Positions 1-5,535 of a stretch of 5,536 nucleotides of DNA are shown piece after piece. Source of the stretch: JBKHDT01 sp049974825. GTDB taxonomy: Bacteria > Pseudomonadota > Gammaproteobacteria > Halothiobacillales > Halothiobacillaceae. The position numbers and the translations under genes are program-made. A model generated the notes under the pieces. It had not been told where the DNA came from, did not search any database, and worked only from the letters and a program-made list of their open reading frames with translations. Position 1 is the first letter of the stretch. Every line of letters begins with the position of its first letter. The stretch spans positions 1-5,536 of the forward strand of contig JBNGDJ010000135.1 in NCBI GenBank assembly GCA_049974825.1, read 5' to 3'.

Positions 1-54
1 CGCGTTCAGCTGGCGGTAGCCCACAAATCCATGGATGGATTTGTGCAGAGTTTC
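1..54 (+). repeat. Structured 54-bp repeat, copy A
   Basis: This segment matches the reverse complement of positions 5482-5535 at 49 of 54 positions. The differences are at positions 7, 16, 28, 32 and 39. It contains a hairpin with arms CACAAATCCA (22-31) and TGGATTTGTG (36-45) and a TGGA loop (32-35). A GTAG tetranucleotide (16-19) lies two bases before the stem. It sits 30 bases downstream of the clpX stop codon, in non-coding DNA. There is no T-tract after the stem, so it is not a standard intrinsic terminator. Similarity runs to the window edge, so the left boundary is unknown. The family is not identified; a REP-like palindrome or the end of an IS/MITE are the main options. Confidence 0.85.
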
Positions 55-84
55 CCAAGCGGGCCGCCGCGGAGGATCGAGCCC

Positions 85-1368
85 TTACTCGGAGGAAGCC
101 TTGCGCGTTTCCTGCGTTTCGTACACCCGGTAAGGCACGGCCTCCCCGCGAATGACCGCCGCATCCACCACGACCTTGCTGACGTTTTCCTCGGAGGGGA
201 CCTCGTACATGGTATCCAGCAGAATGTGCTCGACGATGGTGCGCAGCCCCCGGGCACCGGTCTTGCGCTTGATCGCCTGCCGGGCGATCTCGTGCAGCGC
301 ATCCTCGCGGAATTCCAACTCGACGTCTTCCATTTCGAACAGGCGGTGGTACTGCTTGGCCAGCGCGTTCTTGGGCTCCGTCAGGATCTGAACCAGCGCG
401 TCCTCGTCGAGTTCGGCGAGGGTGGCGATCACCGGCAGGCGACCGATGAACTCGGGGATCAGCCCGTAGCGCACCAGATCCTCCGCTTCGATCTGCTCGT
501 AGAGTTCGGCCAGTGCCCGGCGATCATCCTTCGACTTGACCTCTGCGGAAAACCCGATGCCGCCCTTCTCCGTGCGCTGGCGAATGATCTTGTCCAGCCC
601 GTCGAATGCCCCCCCGCAGATAAACAGGATGTTGGAGGTGTCGACCTGGACAAACTCCTGCTGCGGATGCTTGCGGCCGCCCTGGGGCGGAACCGAGGCG
701 ACCGTACCCTCGATCAACTTGAGCAGGGCCTGCTGGACGCCCTCGCCCGAGACATCCCGGGTGATCGAAGGGTTTTCGGCCTTGCGGGTAATCTTGTCGA
801 TCTCGTCGAGATACACGATGCCGTGCTGTGCCTTTTCGACGTCGTAGTCACAACGCTGCAGAAGTTTCTGCAGGATGTTCTCCACGTCCTCGCCGACGTA
901 ACCGGCCTCGGTCAGCGTGGTGGCATCGGCAATGGCGAAGGGCACGTTGAGCAGCCGTGCCAGCGTCTGGGCCAGCAAGGTCTTGCCCGAACCGGTCGGT
1001 CCGATCAGCAGAATATTGGACTTTGACAGCTCAACGTCCGTCTCGGACGCCCTGCCGCGTTCACCGAACAGGTCCAGGCGCTTGTAGTGGTTGTACACCG
1101 CAACGGCCAGCGCACGCTTGGCACGCTCCTGACCAATCACATAGGCATCCAGCGCCTCGACCAGCTCCCGCGGGGTGGGCAGACTGCTGGGCGCCGGCTC
1201 GTCGCCGTCACTCATTTCCTCGCGCAGGATGTCGTTGCACAGGTCGACGCACTCGTCGCAGATGTAGACCGAAGGTCCGGCAATCAGCTTGCGGACCTCG
1301 TCCTGGCTCTTGCCACAGAATGAGCAATACAAAAGTTTTTCTCGGGACTTGTCGTCTTTTCTGGCCAT
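85..1368 (-). CDS. clpX: ClpX, ATP-dependent unfoldase of ClpXP
   Basis: ClpX is the AAA+ hexamer that recognises tagged or damaged proteins in the cytoplasm, unfolds them and threads them into ClpP. The 427-residue product has near-standard length (E. coli about 424). Visible in order: the N-terminal zinc-binding domain with C15, C18, C37 and C40; Walker A GPTGSGKT (123-130); the pore-1 loop GYVG (156-159); Walker B with DE at 188-189; the pore-2 RKH motif (232-234); the ClpP-docking IGF loop (271-273); the arginine finger in GRLP (R310); and sensor-2 GARGLR (371-376). The ATG at 1366-1368 gives the family N-terminus (MARKDDKSREKLLYCSFCGK). An in-frame GTG at 1425 would add 19 residues that the family lacks. 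The Shine-Dalgarno is weak (GAG a few bases upstream). It lies 314 bases downstream of clpP, an unusually wide gap. The downstream neighbour is outside the window; lon would be usual. Confidence 0.98.
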   Translation of the reverse strand: MARKDDKSREKLLYCSFCGKSQDEVRKLIAGPSVYICDECVDLCNDILREEMSDGDEPAPSSLPTPRELVEALDAYVIGQERAKRALAVAVYNHYKRLDLFGERGRASETDVELSKSNILLIGPTGSGKTLLAQTLARLLNVPFAIADATTLTEAGYVGEDVENILQKLLQRCDYDVEKAQHGIVYLDEIDKITRKAENPSITRDVSGEGVQQALLKLIEGTVASVPPQGGRKHPQQEFVQVDTSNILFICGGAFDGLDKIIRQRTEKGGIGFSAEVKSKDDRRALAELYEQIEAEDLVRYGLIPEFIGRLPVIATLAELDEDALVQILTEPKNALAKQYHRLFEMEDVELEFREDALHEIARQAIKRKTGARGLRTIVEHILLDTMYEVPSEENVSKVVVDAAVIRGEAVPYRVYETQETRKASSE

Positions 1369-1448
1369 GGGAACTCGCAATTCGACTACGTGAAGGCCCC
1401 GTGCTTGCCCGGCAAACCCGGACACCCCGGCGGAACGCGGTTCTCGCC

Positions 1449-1478
1449 AAGATGCCCGGTTTTCGGACCGGATTCAAG
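1449..1478 (-). promoter_or_regulatory. Candidate heat-shock (sigma32-like) promoter for clpX
   Basis: Read on the minus strand, an exact CTTGAA (1473-1478) is followed after 15 bases by GGGCATCTT (1449-1457). CTTGAA is the sigma32 -35 core. The -10 part keeps only the CATnT portion of CCCCATnTA. Transcription would begin near 1442, giving a leader of about 74 bases before the clpX ATG. The overlapping sigma70 reading (TTGAAT, 17 bases, CATCTT) is weaker. Heat-shock control of clpP-clpX is established in E. coli; its use here is inferred from one good hexamer and a partial one. Confidence 0.35.
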
Positions 1479-1583
1479 CACGCGGTTTCAGAAACATGAC
1501 AGGCATGGGGGAAGTGGCCGGAACCGGCCGAAAGTCAGCATGAACGGCAGGCCCCCGCGCCGGCAATGGGCCAGACAGCCCGC

Positions 1584-1605
1584 GTCCTGCAACGGCCTGC
1601 AGGAC
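1584..1605 (-). other. Hairpin in the clpP-clpX intergenic region
   Basis: GTCCTGCA (1584-1591) and TGCAGGAC (1598-1605) form a perfect 8-bp stem around a 6-base loop (ACGGCC on the plus strand). It lies about 80 bases past the clpP stop codon in a transcript reading toward clpX. There is no T-tract, so it does not look like an intrinsic terminator. It could be a pause or processing site, or protect the 3' end of clpP mRNA. The same 314-base gap (1369-1682) holds a second short GC-rich stem at 1516-1529 and the promoter candidate at 1449-1478. I see no gene there. Confidence 0.45.
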
Positions 1606-1682
1606 CGGCGGAGCATACCCCGCCCAGTTGACCGGACTTTGCGCAGGCGCGCGCTGCGGAACATCTCTGGCTGCAGAAGGAA

Positions 1683-2318
1683 TCAGGAAGCGGTCCGCTG
1701 ACTGAGCACCTTGTCGATCAGGCCGTACTCGGCCGCCTCGTCGGCGTTCAGGAACTTGTCACGATCGGTGTCCCGCTCGATGACTTCCATCGGCTGGCCG
1801 GTGTGATCGGCGAGCACTTCGTTCAGCCGGTGCCGAAGCTTGATGATCTCCTCGGCGTGGATCTTGATGTCCGAAGCCTGGCCCTGGAAACCGCCCAGCG
1901 GCTGGTGGATCATCACCCGCGAGTTCGGCAGCGAGAAGCGCTTGTCCTTCGCCCCCCCGGCCAGCAGTACCGCACCCATCGATGCAGCCTGCCCGATGCA
2001 CAGCGTGCTGACATCCGGCTTGATGAACTGCATGGTGTCGTAGATTGCCATGCCAGCCGTGACCACGCCGCCCGGGGAGTTGATGTACAGGTGAATATCC
2101 TTGTCGGGATTCTCGGACTCCAGAAACAAAAGCTGGGCCACGACGAGATTGGCCATGTGGTCTTCGATCGGTCCGACCACGAAGATCACCCGTTCCTTGA
2201 GCAGGCGGCTGTAGATATCGTAGGCGCGCTCGCCGCGCGCACTCTGCTCGATCACCATCGGCACCAGGCCGGCAGCCTGTTCCGGGGTCATTTCTCTTTG
2301 CACAGCTGATTCCTGCAT
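1683..2318 (-). CDS. clpP: ClpP, serine protease subunit of ClpXP
   Basis: ClpP forms the double-heptamer peptidase chamber that degrades proteins delivered by ClpX, or by ClpA where present. The 211-residue product carries the full serine-protease triad: S113 in GQAASMGA, H138 in RVMIHQPLGG, and D187 in RDTDRDKF. The oxyanion/strand motif NSPGG is at 80-84. The mature enzyme probably starts at GLVPMVIEQ (about residue 17) after self-removal of a short propeptide, by analogy with E. coli. Two ATGs lie two codons apart (2322-2324 and 2316-2318). GAGGAG at 2326-2331 stands 7 bases before the second but only 1 base before the first, so the second is chosen. It follows tig by 73 bases with no terminator between them, so co-transcription with tig is likely. 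Confidence 0.98.
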   Translation of the reverse strand: MQESAVQREMTPEQAAGLVPMVIEQSARGERAYDIYSRLLKERVIFVVGPIEDHMANLVVAQLLFLESENPDKDIHLYINSPGGVVTAGMAIYDTMQFIKPDVSTLCIGQAASMGAVLLAGGAKDKRFSLPNSRVMIHQPLGGFQGQASDIKIHAEEIIKLRHRLNEVLADHTGQPMEVIERDTDRDKFLNADEAAEYGLIDKVLSQRTAS

Positions 2319-2325
2319 GATCATG

Positions 2326-2331
2326 CTCCTC
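2326..2331 (-). promoter_or_regulatory. Ribosome binding site that fixes the clpP start
   Basis: GAGGAG on the minus strand is the clearest Shine-Dalgarno in the window. Its 7-base spacing to the ATG at 2316-2318 is near ideal. Its 1-base spacing to the ATG at 2322-2324 would not work well. The downstream ATG is therefore the likely initiator. Confidence 0.75.
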
Positions 2332-2391
2332 TGCCGATGGCAACCAATCGGGTCGGGCCCTTCGTCCGGGCAAGCGCGTGACAGCCTGCCA

Positions 2392-3699
2392 TCACGCTTC
2401 GGCGTCGGCCGACTCGGGATTCATGACCTCGCGGAAGGTCATGGTCTTGTCCGCGACCTGAGCCTGTTCGAGCACGTGATCAACCACCTGGTCCTCGATC
2501 ACCACGGTCCGCGCATTCATCATGAGCTCCTGGCTCTCCCGGTAGTGGCGCTTGACCTCCTCGGGCTCGTCGTAGGCCGCGGCCACATCTTCGATGAAGG
2601 CCTCGAGCCGCTGCGGATCGACCTCGATATTGCGGGACTTGACCAGCTCCGCCACGATCAGACCCAGCCGAACCCGACGCTCGGCCTCTTCGCGGAACAG
2701 CGACGGGTCGAGCTGGGAAGGATCACCCTGCCCGCCGGTCTGGCGCTCCACGAAGCTGTCGCGCACCCGGCGGGCTTCCTCGTCAACCAGTGCGGAAGGC
2801 ACATCCAGCTCGGTCACTTCCGCCAGGGCTTCCAGAACGCGGTTCTTGAGCTGGCGGCGGATCGCCTGGCGCAGTTCACGCTCCATGTTTTCGCGCACGT
2901 CCTGACGGAGCTTCTCGATGCTTTCGGCACCAAAGGCCTCGGCAAACGCCTCGTCCAGCTCTGCCGGCACCTTTTCTTCGATGGCGGTCGCGGTCACCGT
3001 AAATACGGCCGTCTTTCCGCGCAGGTGTTCGGCGTGGTAGTTCTCCGGGAAAGTGACCTCGATCTCGGTCGGTTCGTCCTTCTTCAGGCCAACCAGCCCC
3101 TTGTCAAAGTCCTCGAGCATCCGGCCTTCGCCGATCACCACCTGCATGCCCTCGCCGGCACCGCCCTCGAACAGCTCCCCGTCGATGCGCCCCTCGAAGT
3201 TGATGGTCACCCGTTCACCCTTGCGGGCCTTGTGGCGCACGGGCTTCCACTCGCCGCGCTGCTGGCGCAGGTTCTCGAACATCTCATCGATGTCTTCCTC
3301 GGAGACCTCGGCCACCGGACGCTCGATGGATACCGAAGACAGGTCGCCGATCTCGAACTCGGGATAAACCTCGACAGCCGCCACGAAGGTCAGGTTCTCG
3401 CCCGGGTTGCTGTTCACTGACTCGATCACCGGACGCCCGGCCGGCTGCAGGGACTCGGCCTCGATCGCCTCGCCGTAGGACTGGCCAAGCACCTCGCCCA
3501 CCACTTCCTCGCGAACCTGATCATGGTAGCGACGCCGCACCACGTTCAGCGGGGCCTTGCCGGGCCGGAAGCCGTCCATGCGGACACGACGGCTCATGTC
3601 CTTGAGCCGGCGCTCCACTTCCTCATCGACCCGGGCGGCCGGGATCTCGATGGACACACGACGCAACAAGCCTTCGGCTGCTTCCACATTCACCTGCAT
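2392..3699 (-). CDS. tig: Trigger factor, ribosome-associated chaperone
   Basis: Trigger factor binds ribosomal protein L23 at the tunnel exit and shelters nascent chains. It also has a peptidyl-prolyl isomerase domain. The 435-residue product is close to the E. coli length (432). The N-terminal ribosome-binding domain (about 1-115) carries the signature GFRPGKAP at 43-50. The FKBP-like PPIase domain follows at about 160-245 (KGERVTINFEGRIDGELFEGG region). The remainder is the long charged helical C-terminal domain that forms the substrate cradle. The ATG at 3697-3699 gives the family N-terminus (MQVNVEAAEGLLRRV). The ribosome site is modest: GAGG with a 10-base gap. An intrinsic terminator lies between tRNA-Leu and tig, so tig should have its own promoter in 3700-3790. 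None there is convincing; a TATGAT at 3786-3791 is the best -10. Confidence 0.98.
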   Translation of the reverse strand: MQVNVEAAEGLLRRVSIEIPAARVDEEVERRLKDMSRRVRMDGFRPGKAPLNVVRRRYHDQVREEVVGEVLGQSYGEAIEAESLQPAGRPVIESVNSNPGENLTFVAAVEVYPEFEIGDLSSVSIERPVAEVSEEDIDEMFENLRQQRGEWKPVRHKARKGERVTINFEGRIDGELFEGGAGEGMQVVIGEGRMLEDFDKGLVGLKKDEPTEIEVTFPENYHAEHLRGKTAVFTVTATAIEEKVPAELDEAFAEAFGAESIEKLRQDVRENMERELRQAIRRQLKNRVLEALAEVTELDVPSALVDEEARRVRDSFVERQTGGQGDPSQLDPSLFREEAERRVRLGLIVAELVKSRNIEVDPQRLEAFIEDVAAAYDEPEEVKRHYRESQELMMNARTVVIEDQVVDHVLEQAQVADKTMTFREVMNPESADAEA

Positions 3700-3785
3700 G
3701 GGATCAAAACCTCGTCAAGAAAAACCAAGCGGAACAGCGGGCCGCAACGCAACCTGCCTGTTGCACAGCCCTGAATGCTGTCCCG

Positions 3786-3791
3786 ATCATA
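3786..3791 (-). promoter_or_regulatory. Weak -10 candidate for tig
   Basis: TATGAT (5 of 6 to TATAAT) on the minus strand overlaps the last T of the tRNA terminator tract. Transcription would start near 3779, about 80 bases before the tig ATG. No recognisable -35 lies 16-18 bases upstream, because that space is occupied by the terminator stem, and there is no TG extension. It is offered only because tig needs a promoter downstream of the terminator. Confidence 0.25.
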
Positions 3792-3825
3792 AAAACCGGG
3801 GCACCCGGACCGGAGCCGGGTGCCC
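3791..3825 (-). terminator. Intrinsic terminator after tRNA-Leu
   Basis: On the minus strand a perfect 10-bp GC-rich stem, GGGCACCCGG with CCGGGTGCCC (plus-strand arms 3799-3808 and 3816-3825), encloses a 7-base loop. It is followed by CGG and then five Ts (3795-3791). It begins 15 bases past the CCA end of tRNA-Leu. It should end the tRNA transcript, and any read-through from ffh, before tig. The three bases between stem and T-tract are slightly more than ideal. Confidence 0.85.
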
Positions 3826-3840
3826 TTCGTACTTGCAATC

Positions 3841-3925
3841 TGGTGCGAAAGGAGAGACTCGAACTCTCACGCCTTTCGGCGCTGGAACCTAAATCCAGTG
3901 CGTCTACCAATTCCGCCACTTTCGC
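3841..3925 (-). tRNA. tRNA-Leu (UAG anticodon)
   Basis: The minus strand gives an 85-nt class II tRNA. The 7-bp acceptor stem is GCGAAAG/CTTTCGC and CCA is encoded at 3841-3843. The anticodon stem CTGGA/TCCAG holds the loop TTTAGGT, with anticodon TAG at 3889-3891. The long variable arm is CGCC-GAAA-GGCG, and the T arm GAGAG/CTCTC holds loop TTCGAGT. The UAG anticodon reads CUA and, by wobble, other CUN leucine codons. It closely resembles E. coli tRNA-Leu(UAG). It has its own promoter 24 bases upstream and its own terminator, so it is probably an independent unit between ffh and tig. Confidence 0.98.
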
Positions 3926-3948
3926 ACAAAGCCAAAATCAGGCGCGAA

Positions 3949-3977
3949 ATTATACAGTCAAACCCTGCTGGCGGAAA
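3949..3977 (-). promoter_or_regulatory. Sigma70 promoter for tRNA-Leu
   Basis: A perfect TATAAT lies on the minus strand at 3949-3954. With a 17-base spacer the -35 is TTTCCG (3972-3977), a poor match. Immediately after the -10 comes TTCGCGCC, a GC-rich discriminator of the kind found at stringently controlled stable-RNA promoters. Transcription would start near 3942, leaving a leader of about 16 bases for RNase P to remove. The promoter sits between the ffh stop codon and the tRNA. Growth-rate or ppGpp control is inferred from the discriminator. Confidence 0.65.
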
Positions 3978-3987
3978 ATGCACGGTT

Positions 3988-5343
3988 TCAGAAGGGCATG
4001 CCGGGCATCTGCCCCTTGAACTTGCGCATCATCTTGCCCATCCCTCCGCCGGAGAACTTCTTCATCATGTCCTTCATGTCCCGGTGCTGCTTGAGCAGCC
4101 GGTTGACGTCCTGCACCTGCATTCCCGAACCGGCCGCAATCCGGCGCTTGCGCGAGCCCTTGATGATTTCCGGCTTGCGCCTTTCCTCGGGCGTCATCGA
4201 GTTGATGATTGCCACCAGGCGACGGATGTCACGATCGCTGGCCTGCGACTTGACCTGCTCGGACAGCTTGCCCATGCCGGGCAGCTTGTCGATCAGGCTG
4301 CCGACGCCGCCCATGCCGAGCATCTGCTCGAACTGATCGCGCATGTCTTCCAGGGTGAAGGTCTTGCCGGACTTGACCTTCTCCGCCAGTGCCTGTGCCT
4401 TGTCCTGGTCGACGCCGCGCTGGGCGGCCTCCACCAGCGAAACCACGTCCCCCATGTCCAGGATGCGCGAGGCAACCCGCTCCGGGTGAAACGGCTCCAA
4501 GGCATGCAGTTTCTCGCCACTGCCGAGAAACTTGATGGGCTTGCCGGTCACATGACGCACCGAAAGCGCCGCACCACCCCGGGCATCGCCGTCCGTCTTG
4601 GTCAGAATCACGCCGGTCAGCGGCAGCGCCTCGTGAAACGCGCGGGCGGTGTTGGCTGCGTCCTGGCCGGTCATGCTGTCGACCACGAACAGCGTTTCCA
4701 CCGGCGAGATGGCCTCGTGAATCCGCCGGGCCTCGTCCATCATCTCGTCGTCGACGTGCATCCGGCCAGCCGTGTCGACAATCAGCACATCGTGATGCCG
4801 CTTGCGGGCCTCCGCCAGGGCCGCCTCGGCAATGGCGACCGGGTCCTGGTCGGCGCTGGACGGGAAAAAGTCCGACCCCACCTGGCCGGCCACGGTCTCA
4901 AGCTGCCGAATCGCCGCGGGACGATACACGTCGGCGGAGACGACCAGGACCTTCTTTTTCTCGCGCTCCGAAAGGTACTTGGCCAGCTTGCCCACAGTGG
5001 TGGTTTTGCCCGCCCCCTGAAGGCCGGCGACAAGCACCACCGCCGGCGGCTGCACCGACAGGTCCAGCGCCTCGTTGTGCTCGCCCATCAGGGTCACGAG
5101 TTCATCGTGGACAATCTTGACCAGGACCTGACCCGGCGAAAGGCTCTTGAGCACCTCGGCGCCAAGTGCACGCTCGCGCACACGGGCAATGAAGTCGCGG
5201 GCCACCGGCAGGGCCACGTCAGCCTCCAGCAGCGCCATGCGCACCTCGCGCAGCGAGTCCTTGATGTTCTCCTCGGTCAGGCGACCCTGGCCGCGGAGAT
5301 TGTCAAGCACATGGGAAAGTCGGCGGGAAAGGTTGTCAAACAT
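3988..5343 (-). CDS. ffh: Ffh, signal recognition particle GTPase (SRP54)
   Basis: Ffh binds 4.5S RNA and signal sequences of nascent membrane proteins. With its receptor FtsY it delivers ribosomes to the Sec translocon. The 451-residue product has the three SRP54 domains. The helical N domain is about 1-90. The G domain has G1 GLQGAGKT (107-114), G2 DVYRPAA (138-144), G3 DTAGR (190-194), G4 TKTDGDARGG (248-257) and the G5/closing motif GSGEK (274-278). The methionine-rich M domain (about 297-451) includes the RNA-binding segment with GSRKRRIAAGSG (396-407) and a Met/Gly/Lys tail. The ATG at 5341-5343 gives the family N-terminus (MFDNLSRRL), with GGGAG 9 bases upstream. No rpsP follows, unlike the common ffh-rpsP-rimM-trmD-rplS order; tRNA-Leu and tig come next. 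No intrinsic terminator separates ffh from the tRNA. Confidence 0.98.
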   Translation of the reverse strand: MFDNLSRRLSHVLDNLRGQGRLTEENIKDSLREVRMALLEADVALPVARDFIARVRERALGAEVLKSLSPGQVLVKIVHDELVTLMGEHNEALDLSVQPPAVVLVAGLQGAGKTTTVGKLAKYLSEREKKKVLVVSADVYRPAAIRQLETVAGQVGSDFFPSSADQDPVAIAEAALAEARKRHHDVLIVDTAGRMHVDDEMMDEARRIHEAISPVETLFVVDSMTGQDAANTARAFHEALPLTGVILTKTDGDARGGAALSVRHVTGKPIKFLGSGEKLHALEPFHPERVASRILDMGDVVSLVEAAQRGVDQDKAQALAEKVKSGKTFTLEDMRDQFEQMLGMGGVGSLIDKLPGMGKLSEQVKSQASDRDIRRLVAIINSMTPEERRKPEIIKGSRKRRIAAGSGMQVQDVNRLLKQHRDMKDMMKKFSGGGMGKMMRKFKGQMPGMPF

Positions 5344-5364
5344 CTGGGCACACTCCCGGTTGTC

Positions 5365-5385
5365 CGCGCCGGAGTCTCCGGCGCG
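5365..5385 (-). promoter_or_regulatory. GC-rich hairpin in the ffh leader
   Basis: Arms CGCGCCGGAG (5365-5374) and CTCCGGCGCG (5376-5385) are perfectly complementary over 10 bp around a single central base. A realistic fold is an 8-bp stem with a 5-base loop. It lies about 21 bases upstream of the ffh ATG, and just upstream of the GGGAG ribosome site, in the transcript expected from the promoter at 5407-5415. There is no T-tract after it. It could tune ffh translation or mRNA stability. The function is inferred from position only. Confidence 0.5.
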
Positions 5386-5406
5386 TCCTGGACGGATCGG
5401 GTGGCA

Positions 5407-5415
5407 ATGATAACA
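5407..5415 (-). promoter_or_regulatory. Extended -10 promoter for ffh
   Basis: The minus strand reads TGtTATCAT: TG at 5415-5414, one base, then TATCAT (5412-5407), 5 of 6 to TATAAT. An extended -10 can work without a good -35, and none is visible at 17 bases upstream. Start of transcription near 5400 gives a leader of about 57 bases. The 10-bp inverted repeat at 5419-5454 begins just upstream and would cover the -35 region. Confidence 0.5.
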
Positions 5416-5418
5416 GCG

Positions 5419-5454
5419 GGACCGGGCCCGGGAGGAAGACTATCGGCCCGGTCC
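5419..5454. repeat. Inverted repeat covering the ffh -35 region
   Basis: GGACCGGGCC (5419-5428) and GGCCCGGTCC (5445-5454) are perfect 10-bp inverted arms separated by 16 bases. The repeat ends three bases upstream of the TG of the ffh extended -10. It could be a protein-binding site (operator) or the hairpin ending a transcript that enters from the right, although no T-tract follows on either strand. GC-rich DNA makes chance palindromes more likely, so a role is uncertain. Confidence 0.35.
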
Positions 5455-5481
5455 GGCGCATCCCCGGCGGGATCGTCAGGT

Positions 5482-5535
5482 GAAACTCTGCACAAAGCCA
5501 TCCTTGGCTTTGTGGGCTAACGCCAGCTAAACGCG
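5482..5535 (-). repeat. Structured 54-bp repeat, copy B
   Basis: This is the inverted partner of positions 1-54 (49/54 identical). Its hairpin arms are CACAAAGCCA (5491-5500) and TGGCTTTGTG (5505-5514), with loop TCCT. Relative to copy A, one stem base pair is changed on both sides, keeping the pairing. In the orientation of copy A the tetranucleotide before the stem is TTAG rather than GTAG. It lies 138 bases upstream of the ffh ATG, beyond the ffh promoter, and similarity runs to the window edge. It is not inside any recognised gene. Confidence 0.85.

Noticed and set aside
1..84. Intrinsic terminator for clpX
   Set aside because: The repeat hairpin downstream of clpX has no following T-tract on the minus strand, and the GC-rich bases at 55-84 form no convincing stem. 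clpX may read on into a gene outside the window.
31..1026. Plus-strand open frame of 331 codons opposite clpX
   Set aside because: It begins inside the repeat hairpin, has no good ribosome site and lies fully antisense to clpX. The Leu/Val/Gln/Asp-rich translation is typical of the reverse of a GC-rich gene.
1390..1701. Plus-strand 103-codon frame in the clpP-clpX gap
   Set aside because: Rich in Pro, Arg and Gly, with no plausible ribosome site or recognisable domain. It overlaps the clpP 3' end antisense, so it is probably chance in GC-rich DNA.
2317..3420. Plus-strand open frame of 367 codons opposite tig
   Set aside because: Antisense shadow of tig with no recognised domain. It starts within the clpP start region and has no separate promoter.
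3704..3919. Minus-strand 71-codon frame translating tRNA-Leu (MAELVDALDLGSS...)
   Set aside because: This is a familiar false protein produced by translating a tRNA-Leu gene. The RNA gene and its terminator explain the DNA.
3924..3934. 11-bp GCACAAAGCCA shared by the tRNA 5' flank and repeat copy B (5490-5500)
   Set aside because: Could hint at a target-site or remnant link, but the match stops at 11 bases, lacks the hairpin partner and includes two tRNA bases. A match of this length by chance in the window is not improbable.
3820..5520. Plus-strand open frame of 566 codons opposite ffh
   Set aside because: It runs antisense to a complete, motif-rich ffh and through the tRNA. GC-rich codon bias on one strand commonly leaves long open frames on the other. 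Its N-terminal part is simply the antisense of tRNA-Leu, and no protein family is recognisable.
5482..5535. Integron attC-like site, because of TAACGCC and GCGTTAG motifs
   Set aside because: The GTTAGCC present does not fit the GTTRRRY core, no matching partner core occurs at the other side of the hairpin, and there is no cassette gene or integrase.
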